A stretch of DNA of 64,000 nucleotides from Ottowia testudinis. GTDB lineage: Bacteria > Pseudomonadota > Gammaproteobacteria > Burkholderiales > Burkholderiaceae_C. The DNA is taken from assembly GCF_017498525.1 (NCBI RefSeq), contig NZ_CP071796.1, positions 2,914,001 to 2,978,000 on the forward strand, read 5' to 3'. A program made the position numbers and the translations under genes. Positions 11,387 through 20,179 of this stretch are shown piece after piece (the first letter of the stretch is position 1; every line of letters starts with the position of its first letter). The notes under the pieces were generated by a model. It made no database searches, was not told where the DNA came from, and saw only the letters and a list, made by a program, of their open reading frames with translations.

Positions 11387-12175
11387 ATGCCTCAACCCCC
11401 TGCTCCCTCGCCGGCCAACGGCGCTGTCCCGTCGGCACCCGTGCATGTGCCGCACGATCCGCTCACCGGGTATTACAAGACCGAGGACGAGCGCGCAGGC
11501 TTCCTGCGCGAAATCTTCGACAGCACCGCCAAGGACTACGACAAGGTCGAGCGCACCATGGCCTTCGGCTCGGGCCCCTGGTACCGCCGCAAAGCGCTGG
11601 AGCGCGCGGGCCTGGCGCCCGGCATGACGGTGGTGGACGTCGGCTTTGGCACCGGGCTGGTTGCGGCGCAAGCCATCGAGATCATCCGCCAACCCGGGCT
11701 GCTGACCGGCGTAGACCCCAGCCCCGCCATGATGGGCGCCAGTCCGCTGGCCGGCCGTGTGAAGCTGGTCGAAGGCAAGGCCGAGCGCATCCCCCTGCCC
11801 GACGCCAGCGCCGACTTCATCAGCATGGGCTACGCGCTGCGCCACATCAGCGACCTGGCGGCGGCGTTTGCTGAATTTCACCGCGTGCTCAAACCCGGCG
11901 GCCGCGTGTGCGTGCTGGAGATCACCAAGCCCGAAGGCGCGCTCGCCACGCTCGGCCTGAAGGCCTACATGCGCGGCTGGGTGCCGCTGGCCGCGTGGCT
12001 GGCCGGCGCCGGCGCGCAGACGCCGCGCATCTGGCGTTATTACTGGGACAGCATCGAAGCCTGCGCGCCGCCGCCGCGCATCATGGAAACCATGCACTCG
12101 GCCGGCCTGACCGATGTGAAGCGCCACGTCGAGCTGGGCGTGTTCTCCGAATACCAGGCGCGCAAGCCGCAATGA
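11387..12175 (+). CDS. Class I SAM-dependent methyltransferase, UbiE/COQ5-like
   Basis: 262 residues. Motif I is VVDVGFGTGLVA, followed by acidic motif II (GVDPSPAMM) and the post-I region DFISMGYALRHISD, with YDKVERTMAFGSG and LEITKP as in UbiE-type C-methyltransferases. The substrate cannot be assigned: the protein diverges from true UbiE and the context is not a quinone operon. ATG at 11387 starts with a Pro/Ala-rich leader. Its stop overlaps the start of the next gene in ATGA, so the two are coupled. Confidence 0.8.
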   Translation: MPQPPAPSPANGAVPSAPVHVPHDPLTGYYKTEDERAGFLREIFDSTAKDYDKVERTMAFGSGPWYRRKALERAGLAPGMTVVDVGFGTGLVAAQAIEIIRQPGLLTGVDPSPAMMGASPLAGRVKLVEGKAERIPLPDASADFISMGYALRHISDLAAAFAEFHRVLKPGGRVCVLEITKPEGALATLGLKAYMRGWVPLAAWLAGAGAQTPRIWRYYWDSIEACAPPPRIMETMHSAGLTDVKRHVELGVFSEYQARKPQ

Positions 12176-12984
12176 CGGGGCGCTGGGCCATGCCGGTTGG
12201 CGTGCCCTCGCGCCGCGCCGCCCTGCACAGCCTGGCCGCCCTGTCCCTTTCCGCCTGCACCGGCCTGCCCTTGATGACACCGCCGCTCACCCGCCACATC
12301 GAAAGCCGCCTGCATCTCGCCCAGCCGGGCCAGCGCGCGCCCACGCTGCTGATCCTGCTGCCCGGCGCCTACGACGGCCCGGCCGATTTCGAGCGCCAAG
12401 GCTTTGTCGATGCGGTGCGCGCCCGCGGTCTGGCCGCCGACGTGCAACTGGTGGATGCGCACGCCGGCTACTACACCGCGCAGCGCATCGTCGAGCAGCT
12501 GCACACCGACGTGCTGCAACCCGCGCGCGCGGCGGGTCACGCCCAGGTGTGGCTGTGCGGCATTTCACTCGGCGGCTATGGAGCGCTGCTCACGGCGCGC
12601 GAGCACGGCCCGCTGATCGACGGTATGTTCACCATGGCCGCCTTTTTGGGCCGGCGCGACTTGCCCGCCGCCATCGCCCAGGCCGGCGGGCTGGCCGCGT
12701 GGCCTGGAGAGCTTGAGGGCGCCGACGTGCACGATCTGGCGCTGTGGCGCTGGCTGCGCGGCTATGCCACGCCGCCCGAAGCCGCGCGCCGCCCGCGCCT
12801 GTTCATGGGCTGGGGTGAGGACGACCGCTTCGTCATGAGCAACCGGCTGGTGGCGGCCACGCTGCCGCCCAGCCAGGTGCTGACCACGAGCGGCGGCCAC
12901 CAGTGGGCGCCATGGAAGCGCCTGTGGGCGCGCTTTCTGGACCGCGCACCGTGGGCCGATCCGCGCACCACGCCTCGCGACTGA
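12172..12984 (+). CDS. Lipoprotein-like alpha/beta hydrolase
   Basis: 270 residues. The N terminus has Arg residues, a hydrophobic run and a lipobox (LSAC), so it is probably a lipoprotein facing the periplasm. The catalytic triad is visible: Ser in GISLGGYG, Asp in GWGEDDRFV and His in SGGHQW. It starts within the stop codon of the methyltransferase gene (ATGA), so they form a two-gene operon. An alternative ATG lies 18 bp downstream. Substrate unknown; an esterase or related serine hydrolase is likely. Confidence 0.8.
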   Translation: MTGRWAMPVGVPSRRAALHSLAALSLSACTGLPLMTPPLTRHIESRLHLAQPGQRAPTLLILLPGAYDGPADFERQGFVDAVRARGLAADVQLVDAHAGYYTAQRIVEQLHTDVLQPARAAGHAQVWLCGISLGGYGALLTAREHGPLIDGMFTMAAFLGRRDLPAAIAQAGGLAAWPGELEGADVHDLALWRWLRGYATPPEAARRPRLFMGWGEDDRFVMSNRLVAATLPPSQVLTTSGGHQWAPWKRLWARFLDRAPWADPRTTPRD

Positions 12985-12990
12985 GCGCTT

Positions 12991-13050
12991 TACTATTTTT
13001 TTGATAGCTGCTTGCGCTTGAGGGACAAGCGCGACAGCCCGATTTGGCTT
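12991..13050. repeat. Hairpin repeat copy (intergenic)
   Basis: tactatttttttgatagctgcttgcgcttg, loop, acaagcgc, then agcccgatttggctt. It lies between the hydrolase and aldehyde dehydrogenase genes. Confidence 0.9.
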
Positions 13051-13092
13051 ACGAAATCCAGCGTCGCGCTTGAATTGCCGCAAAATCACCCG

Positions 13093-14526
13093 ATGCAGCT
13101 CAACTTCATCGCCAACCAGTCCATTGCATCGCTGTCCGGCCGCACGCTGCCGGTGATCGACCCGTCCGACGGCCAGCCCTTCGACGAGATCCCGCGCAGC
13201 GACGAGCGCGACATCGACGCCGCCGTTCGCGCCGCCCGCGCGTGCTTCGACGGCCCCTGGGGAAAGCTGAGCGCCGCCGAACGCGGGCGCCTGTTGATGG
13301 CGCTGTCGCGCAAGGTGGCCGAGCACGCCGACGAACTGGCCGCGATCGAGCAGCGCGACTGCGGCAAGCCCACCCGACAGGCGCAGGCCGACGCCGCCGC
13401 GCTGGCGCGCTACTTCGAGTTCTACGCCGGCGCCTGCGACAAACTGCACGGCGACACCATCCCGTACCAGGCTGGCTACAGCGTGTTCACCTGGCGCGAG
13501 CCGCACGGCGTGACGGGCCACGTCATCCCGTGGAATTACCCCATGCAGATCTTTGGCCGCAGCGTGGGCGGCGCGCTGGCGGCCGGCAACTGCTGCGTGG
13601 TTAAGCCCGCCGAGGATGCGTGCCTGAGCCTGATCCGCGTCGCGCAACTGGCCGCCGAGGTGGGCTTTCCGCCCGGCGCCATCAACATCGTCACCGGTTA
13701 CGGGCACGAGGTGGGCGACGCGCTGGCGCGGCACCCGGGCATCGACCACATCAGTTTCACCGGCAGCCCCAAGGTGGGCACGCTGATCCAGCAAGTGGCC
13801 GCCGAGCGCCACTGCCCGGTGACACTGGAGCTGGGCGGCAAAAGCCCGCAGATCATCTTTGCCGATGCCGACCTGGACGCGGCCGTGCCAGTGATCATCA
13901 ACGCCATCGTGCAAAACGCCGGCCAGACCTGCTCGGCCGGCTCGCGCGTGCTGATCGAGCAGGCCATTTACGACCCGCTGCTGGTGCGGCTGGGTGAAGC
14001 GTTTGAGGCGCTGCGCGTCGGCCCGGCCACGCTGGACCTGGACGTGGGGCCGCTGATCCGCCAGAGCCAGCAGCAGCGCGTGTGGGATTTCCTGAGCGAT
14101 GCGCAGTCGGCCGGCATTCCCATGGTGGCGCAGGGCACCGTGGTGGACGAAGCGCCCGAAACCGGCTTCTACCAGGCGCCGGTGCTGCTGGCCGACGTGC
14201 CGGTGGCGCACCGCATCGCGCAGGAAGAAGTGTTCGGCCCGGTGCTGTCGGCCATGCCTTTCAAGGACGAAGACCACGCGGTGGAACTGGCCAACGCGAC
14301 GCAATTTGGGCTGGTGGCGGGCGTGTGGACGGGCGATGGCGCGCGCCAGTTCCGCATGGCGCGGCGTGTGAAAAGCGGCCAGGTCTTCATCAACAACTAC
14401 GGCGCGGGCGGCGGCGTGGAGCTGCCCTTTGGCGGCTACAAGTCGTCGGGCTACGGGCGGGAAAAAGGCTTCGAGGCGCTGCACGGCTTCACGGTGCTGA
14501 AGACGGTGGCGGTGCGGCACGGGTGA
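13093..14526 (+). CDS. NAD(P)-dependent aldehyde dehydrogenase
   Basis: 477 residues, normal for the ALDH superfamily. Cofactor-binding segments include VIPWNYPMQ and FTGSPKVG; the general base Glu is in LELGGKSP and the catalytic Cys in NAGQTCSAGSR. The C-terminal NNYGAGGGVELPFGGYKSSGYGREKG block is like betaine-aldehyde and gamma-aminobutyraldehyde-type enzymes, but the exact substrate is not determined. ATG at 13093 (MQLNFIANQ) is preferred over an upstream ATG at 13012, which lies in the hairpin repeat. Monocistronic, with hairpin repeat copies on both sides. Confidence 0.9.
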   Translation: MQLNFIANQSIASLSGRTLPVIDPSDGQPFDEIPRSDERDIDAAVRAARACFDGPWGKLSAAERGRLLMALSRKVAEHADELAAIEQRDCGKPTRQAQADAAALARYFEFYAGACDKLHGDTIPYQAGYSVFTWREPHGVTGHVIPWNYPMQIFGRSVGGALAAGNCCVVKPAEDACLSLIRVAQLAAEVGFPPGAINIVTGYGHEVGDALARHPGIDHISFTGSPKVGTLIQQVAAERHCPVTLELGGKSPQIIFADADLDAAVPVIINAIVQNAGQTCSAGSRVLIEQAIYDPLLVRLGEAFEALRVGPATLDLDVGPLIRQSQQQRVWDFLSDAQSAGIPMVAQGTVVDEAPETGFYQAPVLLADVPVAHRIAQEEVFGPVLSAMPFKDEDHAVELANATQFGLVAGVWTGDGARQFRMARRVKSGQVFINNYGAGGGVELPFGGYKSSGYGREKGFEALHGFTVLKTVAVRHG

Positions 14527-14586
14527 TTGCTACTTTCTTGATAGCTTCTTGCGCTTGCCCATCAAGCGCTGGGGCCTTTTTTCAAC
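14527..14586. repeat. Hairpin repeat copy (intergenic)
   Basis: tgctactttcttgatagcttcttgcgcttgcc, loop, caagcgctgggg then tttttt. Placed right after the aldehyde dehydrogenase stop; the hairpin plus T-run could also act as a terminator. Confidence 0.9.
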
Positions 14587-14683
14587 AAGAGTATTGACGC
14601 AGCTGCGTCGCGCGAGCGCGCAGTCAGCCCACCGTGTCAGCGGCGGTGGTGCGGGGCCTGCTGGCGGCTATTCATGGCCGTCA

Positions 14684-14699
14684 TCATCCATTTGAATGT
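14684..14699. promoter_or_regulatory. Palindromic operator candidate, site A
   Basis: TCATCCA-TT-TGAATGT, 58 bp upstream of the DUF3667 gene. It matches the palindrome TCATTCA-N2-TGAATGA seen perfectly at 15701, with one mismatch per half-site. Confidence 0.5.
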
Positions 14700-14756
14700 T
14701 GCGCGCCGGCGGCGGCGGCCCTAGCGTGACCGGTTTATCCGCGTCCCCGCCTTTTC

Positions 14757-15668
14757 ATGGCCGACCACCTCGCGCCCCCGCCCGTCCCAACGACTCCACA
14801 CCCCACAGCCCCCAGCGTCCAGGCGGCCGCGGCGCCCGGCACGCCGGTGGACGACGAAGCGTCCTTCAACCCCGTGCCGCCTGCGCGCACCACGGTCATC
14901 AACAGCGATGCGCTGTTCACCACCGATCAATGCCTCAACTGCGGCGCCTTGTTGTCGGGTACCTTTTGCGCCGCCTGCGGACAAAAAAAAGCCGCCCGCA
15001 TCGGTGCCAAAACCGTGCGCACCGAGACCTGGGAACGCTTTCGCTGGTTTGAATGGGGCCCGATCAAGAAGGCGTTGCGGGTGATCCCACAGCCCGGCAC
15101 CGTGGCGCGCCAGTACGTGATGGGCATGCGCAAGGACCACATGCACCCCATGAGCCTGCTGCTGCTGGTCATCGGCTTCCTGCTCATCGCGCTGGGCTAC
15201 ACCGATTACCTGAAGCCGGAGTTTCCGAGCGAGGTGGCGGCCAGGATGTACGAGCTGGTCAAGAACTACTCAAAGTGGTCCTTTTCGGTCGGCATCGTGG
15301 CCGTCTTCATCAGCACCTGGGCGCTGTTTCGCAAGCGCATGGGCTACAACCTGACCGAGTTGCTGGCGTTCTCGATCTATTGCCAGGCGGTATTCATCGC
15401 CTTGCAGATGGCCAACCAGCTGCCGCTGGTGCTGGTCAAGACGCCGGAGATGCTCAAGTGGCACAAAACCTGGTCGCCCTGGTACATGACCGGCATCCAG
15501 GCCGTGATGCTGATGGTGGCGCTCAAGCAGTTCTTTCTGGTCGACGTGCGGCGTGAAGGCTGGCGGCTGCTGGCGGCGGGGGCGCTGTTTGCCGGGCTCA
15601 AGTGGCAGGCGACCCAGCTGTACGCGCGCGGCGTGGTGGAACTGGTGATGTGGCAGATGGGGTTTTGA
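14757..15668 (+). CDS. DUF3667 membrane protein with zinc-ribbon motif
   Basis: 303 residues. After a Pro/Ala-rich N terminus of about 55 residues comes CLNCGALLSGTFCAACGQK, two CxxC pairs typical of the DUF3667 family, then a region with four to five membrane segments (LLLLVIGFLLIALGY and others). Function unknown. It is preceded by operator candidate A, which it shares with the next gene (LuxR-type regulator) and two others nearby. Confidence 0.75.
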   Translation: MADHLAPPPVPTTPHPTAPSVQAAAAPGTPVDDEASFNPVPPARTTVINSDALFTTDQCLNCGALLSGTFCAACGQKKAARIGAKTVRTETWERFRWFEWGPIKKALRVIPQPGTVARQYVMGMRKDHMHPMSLLLLVIGFLLIALGYTDYLKPEFPSEVAARMYELVKNYSKWSFSVGIVAVFISTWALFRKRMGYNLTELLAFSIYCQAVFIALQMANQLPLVLVKTPEMLKWHKTWSPWYMTGIQAVMLMVALKQFFLVDVRREGWRLLAAGALFAGLKWQATQLYARGVVELVMWQMGF

Positions 15669-15700
15669 TGCGCCCTGCTCCGCTGAAAACCGGCGCCCCG

Positions 15701-15716
15701 TCATTCAACTGAATGA
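15701..15716. promoter_or_regulatory. Palindromic operator candidate, site B
   Basis: Perfect palindrome TCATTCA-AC-TGAATGA located 33 bp after the DUF3667 stop and 66 bp before the TTG start of the LuxR-type gene. Confidence 0.55.
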
Positions 15717-15782
15717 TGCCGCCGGCCACCGGGGCGCTTACGATTTCGCCGCACCCAAGAAACCAGTGCACGGAGATTGTTG

Positions 15783-16916
15783 TTGAACGCCATGGACGTC
15801 ATCCCGGGATGGATCGCTGAAAGCCTGGAGGCGCTGGGCGAGCCGGGCATGGTCGAGCGCCTGCTGGCCCGTCTGGGCGCGCACATGGGCAGCCACAAAG
15901 TGGTGCTGTTCTGCCCGCGCCCCGGGCGCGACGCCGCGCTGGCCTGCCACCAGGCGGGCATGCCGGACGACTTTTTGCACCGCTACGCCGCGCTGATCCA
16001 GGTGCAGGACGCCTGGACGGCGGCGCTGGAGCGCCAGCACGCGCAGGCGCTGGCACGCGGCGGCTCGCTCAGCCAGCAGCTGATCGCCACCCGCGACTTG
16101 CGCCGCACGCCGTTTTACGCCGACTACCTGCGGCCGCTCGGCATCGACGCCATGGTCAACGGCATCGTCGAGGACTCACCCGAGGTCGGCACCCACGTGC
16201 TGGCGATGTACAACGAGCTGGGGCAGGACGAATTCAGCCCCGCGCAGTTTGCCTGGCTGCAAACCGTCACGCCCTGGGTGCGCACGCTGATGCGCGCGCA
16301 GCGCCGCTTCGAGCGCCAGCAGCGGCACAACCAGCGGCTGGAGCAGTCGCTTGACGCCCTGCCGCTCGGGCTGCTGCACGCCACGCCGGGCGGCGAGGTG
16401 CGCTACCTCAACGAGCATGCCCGCCAGTGGCTGCGCATCGACGACGAATGCCGCATCCTGCTGCGGCAGGCCACCGGCTGGCAGGCGCGCACGCCGCAGA
16501 CGCTGGCGCAGATCGACCAGCGGCTGCAGCGCCTGCTGGCGGACTGCCTGCGCCAGGCGGTGCCGGTGTCGGTACGCCTGCGCACGGGCGATGAACACCC
16601 GCTGTTTGCCGTGGCCACCCCGCTGCGCGGCGCCGCCACACCGCTGGTCCAAGTGGTGCTGGTGCCCGAAATGCCGCAGTACAGCGCCGCCACCGTGTCG
16701 ATCTGCGCCGCGCTGTATGGGCTAACGCCGGCCGAGGCCGCGCTGCTGCCACTGCTGCTGCAAGGCATGACCCCGCGCGAAATGGCCGACACGCAAGGCG
16801 TGAAGCTGCCCACGGTGCGCACCCAGCTGGCCAGCCTATTCGCCAAGACCGGCACGCGCCGCCAGGCCGAGCTGGCCCAGCGCGTAATGCGCGTGACCAC
16901 GCTGGTGGCGGCCTGA
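15783..16916 (+). CDS. LuxR-family transcriptional regulator
   Basis: 377 residues. The last 65 residues form a LuxR/GerE-type helix-turn-helix (YGLTPAEAALLPLLLQGMT, then MADTQGVKLPTVRTQLASLFAKTG). The N-terminal 300 residues show no autoinducer domain I recognise; a PAS-like section (LDALPLGLLHATPGGEVRYLN) lies around residue 190. Start is uncertain: cggaga at 15771 is 7 bp from the TTG at 15783, while the first ATG is at 15792. The perfect palindrome B lies upstream, suggesting autoregulation, and three more copies lie near neighbouring genes. Confidence 0.85.
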   Translation: MNAMDVIPGWIAESLEALGEPGMVERLLARLGAHMGSHKVVLFCPRPGRDAALACHQAGMPDDFLHRYAALIQVQDAWTAALERQHAQALARGGSLSQQLIATRDLRRTPFYADYLRPLGIDAMVNGIVEDSPEVGTHVLAMYNELGQDEFSPAQFAWLQTVTPWVRTLMRAQRRFERQQRHNQRLEQSLDALPLGLLHATPGGEVRYLNEHARQWLRIDDECRILLRQATGWQARTPQTLAQIDQRLQRLLADCLRQAVPVSVRLRTGDEHPLFAVATPLRGAATPLVQVVLVPEMPQYSAATVSICAALYGLTPAEAALLPLLLQGMTPREMADTQGVKLPTVRTQLASLFAKTGTRRQAELAQRVMRVTTLVAA

Positions 16917-16947
16917 GGCAGCTTGGCCTTCCGCCCAAAAAATTCCA

Positions 16948-17008
16948 AATGAAATTCGGCCTTGGCGCTTTCCTGGAAAGCGCAAGCAGCTATTTTATTC
17001 ATAGCAAT
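16948..17008. repeat. Hairpin repeat copy (intergenic, inverted)
   Basis: aattcggccttggcgctttcc, loop, gaaagcgcaagcagctattttattcatag; reverse orientation, between the luxR-type and M48 genes. Confidence 0.9.
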
Positions 17009-17054
17009 CCGCACGTTCTTGTTGTGTCGTTCCTACCCGAAAGGTGACTGATCC

Positions 17055-18716
17055 ATGCGCTTTCAGTTTCGTCCCACCGCACTCGCCAGTGCCTTGGTCA
17101 TCGGCCTGCTCGCCGCCGGTGCCGCGCAGGCGCAAAAGCTGGCCGCTGCCACCGGCGGCAAGACCAAGGCGCAACTGGCGGCCGAATTGGCCAACACGCT
17201 GCAGGCCTGCTCTTACGACGGCAGCAGCATCCGCTTCAGTCCACCCGACTTGTCCAAGGGCGGCAGCAGCGGCGAGCAGGTGGTGGCAGAGATCATGAAG
17301 TACACCGGCCTGCCGCCCAACTTCGTCGTGGTCGAAGCCAAGCAGGTGCCCAACGCCGCCGCCATGATCCTGCGCGATGAGAACCAGATCCAGCGCCGTG
17401 TGATCGCCTACAACGCCGCCTTCATGGGCGATGTGATCAAAGCCACCAAGGCCAACAACTGGGCGCCGGTCAGCATCATGGCGCACGAGATCGGCCACCA
17501 CCTGTCGGGCCACACCGTGGTGGGCGGCGGCAGCCAGCCGCCCATCGAGCTGGAGTCGGACAAGTTCAGCGGCTTCGTACTCTACAAGATGGGCGCCAAC
17601 CTGAACGACGCGCAAAAAGCCATCGCCACGCTGATTCCTGAAAGCGCCAGCGACACCCACCCCGGCCGCCGCCCGCGCCTGGCCGCCATTGCCGACGGCT
17701 GGAAGCAGGCCTGCGAGCTGCAAGGCGGCAGCAACTGCGCTGGCGGCACGGTGGTGGCGGCGGCACCCGCGCCCAAACCAGCGGCTGCGCCAGCCGCCAA
17801 GCCAGCCACGCCTGCACCCGCGCCGGCGGCCACCACCGTCACCAAGGCCGAAAACCTGCCCAAGCCCAGCACCGAGGCGATCCCCTCCAAGGGCACGCAG
17901 TTCGTCTACGACGAGTTCGGCTACCTGGATGCCAAGATTCGCGCCCAGTTTGAGAAGGCGATGTTCGACCACGCGCAGAAAGCCGGCGTCGAAATCGTCA
18001 CCATGCTGGTCAAGGACCTGGGTGGCAAGTCGGCCGAGGAATACGCCTGGGCCATGCTGCGCCAGTTGCGCGTGGGCAAGCTCGACGTGGGCAATGGCGC
18101 CGTGCTGGTGGTCGCGCCCGAGCAGAAAAAAGCCGCCGTCGCCATGGGCCCCGGCGTGGCGCTGGAGATGGCTTCGCACGACAAGACCAAAGACCTGCTC
18201 GACTGGATCGACAGCGCTTGGAACGAACCCTGCAAGCCCAGCAAAGCCTGCGGCCAGTGGACCGACAACCTGCTGGAGAACGCCGACCACATCCGCCGCA
18301 ACACGCGCAGCATGGGCTGGGACATTCGCTTCAACAGCTTGGGCGAGGCGATCAAGGCGTACAACGAGGACATCGACGCCATGGCCAAGGGCGGCGTGGC
18401 CAACGCGCCCAACCGCACGGGCCGCCAGTTGATCCGCCTGTCCGGCACGCTGGAAAAGATCGATCCGCCCAAGGGCGACAACGCCGCGCTGGTGATGGAA
18501 ACCATGGCGTCCAACGGCCGCAAGGCGGCCCTGCTGCGCAGCGCCGAAGGCCGCACCGCCATGCTGTATTACGACCCGCGCATGGAAGCGCTGATGCCCG
18601 GCGGCAAGCTGCAGGTGGGCAAGGTGTATTCGGTGGTCGCGCGCGTGGGCGCGCTGTCCGGCAAGCCGACATTCACCAACCAGCTCAACATGGTCAGCTA
18701 CGCGGCGGCTGATTGA
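17055..18716 (+). CDS. Exported M48-like metalloprotease fused to a TPM domain
   Basis: 553 residues with a Sec signal peptide (cleavage after AQAQ or nearby). A zinc protease motif HEIGHH lies near residue 142 with a downstream ELESDKFSGF that could give the third ligand, as in M48-type peptidases. After an Ala/Pro linker (about 235-280) comes a TPM domain (about 285-400: FVYDEFGYLDAKIRAQFE, GNGAVLVVAPEQKKAAVAMG), and then about 130 further residues. The TPM domain is known from periplasmic proteins linked to membrane or photosystem maintenance. The two-domain arrangement suggests an envelope quality-control enzyme, which is inference. Confidence 0.75.
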   Translation: MRFQFRPTALASALVIGLLAAGAAQAQKLAAATGGKTKAQLAAELANTLQACSYDGSSIRFSPPDLSKGGSSGEQVVAEIMKYTGLPPNFVVVEAKQVPNAAAMILRDENQIQRRVIAYNAAFMGDVIKATKANNWAPVSIMAHEIGHHLSGHTVVGGGSQPPIELESDKFSGFVLYKMGANLNDAQKAIATLIPESASDTHPGRRPRLAAIADGWKQACELQGGSNCAGGTVVAAAPAPKPAAAPAAKPATPAPAPAATTVTKAENLPKPSTEAIPSKGTQFVYDEFGYLDAKIRAQFEKAMFDHAQKAGVEIVTMLVKDLGGKSAEEYAWAMLRQLRVGKLDVGNGAVLVVAPEQKKAAVAMGPGVALEMASHDKTKDLLDWIDSAWNEPCKPSKACGQWTDNLLENADHIRRNTRSMGWDIRFNSLGEAIKAYNEDIDAMAKGGVANAPNRTGRQLIRLSGTLEKIDPPKGDNAALVMETMASNGRKAALLRSAEGRTAMLYYDPRMEALMPGGKLQVGKVYSVVARVGALSGKPTFTNQLNMVSYAAAD

Positions 18717-18735
18717 TCGGAAAAAGCGCGCTCAA

Positions 18736-18751
18736 TCATTCACCTGACCGA
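18736..18751. promoter_or_regulatory. Palindromic operator candidate, site C
   Basis: TCATTCA-CC-TGACCGA: the left half is perfect and the right half has two mismatches. It lies 81 bp upstream of the IPTL-CTERM gene start and is the weakest of the four sites. Confidence 0.35.
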
Positions 18752-18832
18752 TGCGCACCCCGCGGCCTGCTACCAGAATCGCAGCATGTCGAACTTGCCG
18801 TTCTGGCAACAGGCTTGAGAGGAAATCATCGA

Positions 18833-19465
18833 ATGATTGGCGACCATTTTTTCCATTTTCCGCACCGCACTCACCGATCCGCGCGTGGTCATGAATTGAA
18901 GGCCACCCTCGCGCGTGGCGCGCTGGCGCTCGCGCTGTGCGGCACGGGGGTTGCGGCGCAGGCGCAATCCATCACGGTCAACCAGCTCAATTGGGTAGCG
19001 TGTGGAACAGGCGCCCCTGGGCAGCGCGTGACCTTCGCCGTGACCTACGCTGGCTTGGCTGCACCCACCGGGCCATGGGATGTTCAAACGGTGGTAACAC
19101 AAGGTGCAGCAACGCTGTCAACCACATTGACGGCGTCTCAAAATTGGCCGAATGGGACTGCCGAGTGGTCTCTTGGGGGGCCGGGGCAGGTCAGCAACCC
19201 GGCTGCCATCACGGCAGGCATCCCTTTCACCACCACCATCACGGTTAGCAATCAGGCCACGGGTACGCCCGTGTCGCGCACCACCGTGACGGTGAATGAT
19301 TGCGCCAATCCAACCGACAACGCAACCATCACCAGTAACCAAACCGTCATGCTCAACGGCGCTGGTGCATCCAGCGTCCCCACACTCGGCGAATGGGGTC
19401 TGATGCTCACCGGCTTGGCCGCCGCTGTGCTGGGCATGCGGCGGCTGCGCCGCCGAACGGTTTGA
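18833..19465 (+). CDS. IPTL-CTERM sorting-domain surface/exported protein
   Basis: 210 residues. An N-terminal signal (LARGALALALCGTGVAAQAQ, preceded by a basic segment) and a C-terminal VPTLGEWGLMLTGLAAAVLG plus RRLRRR match the IPTL-CTERM tripartite signal recognised by an exosortase-like enzyme. The middle is a Thr/Ala-rich beta-sandwich-like region of low complexity with a Cys pair. No exosortase is in the window. ATG at 18833 follows agaggaaatc. Codon use and GC are lower than in the neighbours. Confidence 0.75.
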   Translation: MIGDHFFHFPHRTHRSARGHELKATLARGALALALCGTGVAAQAQSITVNQLNWVACGTGAPGQRVTFAVTYAGLAAPTGPWDVQTVVTQGAATLSTTLTASQNWPNGTAEWSLGGPGQVSNPAAITAGIPFTTTITVSNQATGTPVSRTTVTVNDCANPTDNATITSNQTVMLNGAGASSVPTLGEWGLMLTGLAAAVLGMRRLRRRTV

Positions 19466-19469
19466 GCGC

Positions 19470-19790
19470 ATGACCCCTGGCGTCAAGGCCGCGCTGGTCA
19501 CGCCTTTGCTGGGTGTGCCGGCCGGGTTCGGCTGGGGGCTGCTGACGCTGGTGGCCACCAATGGTTTGAGCGATGGGCGCGGCGGCGCGGTTCTGCGCGT
19601 GGTCGGCATCACGCTGGTACTGATCTGGCTGGCCAGCCCCTGGCTGGCTTGGCGCCTGTCGCGGGTCGCCCTGGCGCGCGGCTGGGCCAACTGGAGCAGC
19701 TTCTGGGCCGGCACCCTGGGCGCCATGGCGGTGTGCGGCGTGGTGATCCTGGCCGTCACCCTGGCGGCGCTGGCTGACGCGGTGCGGTAA
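19470..19790 (+). CDS. Small membrane protein, unknown
   Basis: 106 residues with three hydrophobic segments (around residues 8-30, 42-62 and 80-102). It begins 4 bp after the IPTL-CTERM gene stop, so it is probably cotranscribed. No family recognised. Confidence 0.6.
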   Translation: MTPGVKAALVTPLLGVPAGFGWGLLTLVATNGLSDGRGGAVLRVVGITLVLIWLASPWLAWRLSRVALARGWANWSSFWAGTLGAMAVCGVVILAVTLAALADAVR

Positions 19791-19867
19791 GCGCGTCACG
19801 CTTGTGACGCGCCGCTGAATCTGCCATTCGACCGCTCGGCCACCAAGCCCCACTCAGACCAAGTGCC

Positions 19868-20179
19868 TTATCCGACGAACCGGGCCGCCAGCTCACTAAA
19901 CGAATCGGCCACGCGGCGCAAGCTGGCGGTACGCAGATCAGCCATGGGCACGCGCCACACCGCGCCAGCGGCGTCGAACAACAGCAGCTCACCGCCGCCA
20001 TCGCCGCCGAACGCGCGCAGGCCGGGCAGCCACTGGCTCACCTCGAATTCGACGTGCAGCGCCTCGCATTCGTCGGCCGCCCACATTGCCACATAGCCGG
20101 GCTCGCCCCGCACCGCGCCCTCGTAAGCGCCCTTCACTGCCATGAAGTCCAGGTAGGCCGCAGGCATCGCCGCGTTCAT
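19868..20179 (-). CDS. SMI1/KNR4 (SUKH)-like small protein
   Basis: 103 residues. The order GYVAMW, a central acidic segment, LPGLRAFGGDGGGELLLFD and VWRVPMADL fits the SUKH fold (SMI1/KNR4), a family often found as immunity proteins or regulators. No toxin gene is next to it, so an immunity role is not supported. ATG at 20179 overlaps the stop of the upstream gene (ATGA). Last gene of a three-gene operon. Confidence 0.65.
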   Translation of the reverse strand: MNAAMPAAYLDFMAVKGAYEGAVRGEPGYVAMWAADECEALHVEFEVSQWLPGLRAFGGDGGGELLLFDAAGAVWRVPMADLRTASLRRVADSFSELAARFVG

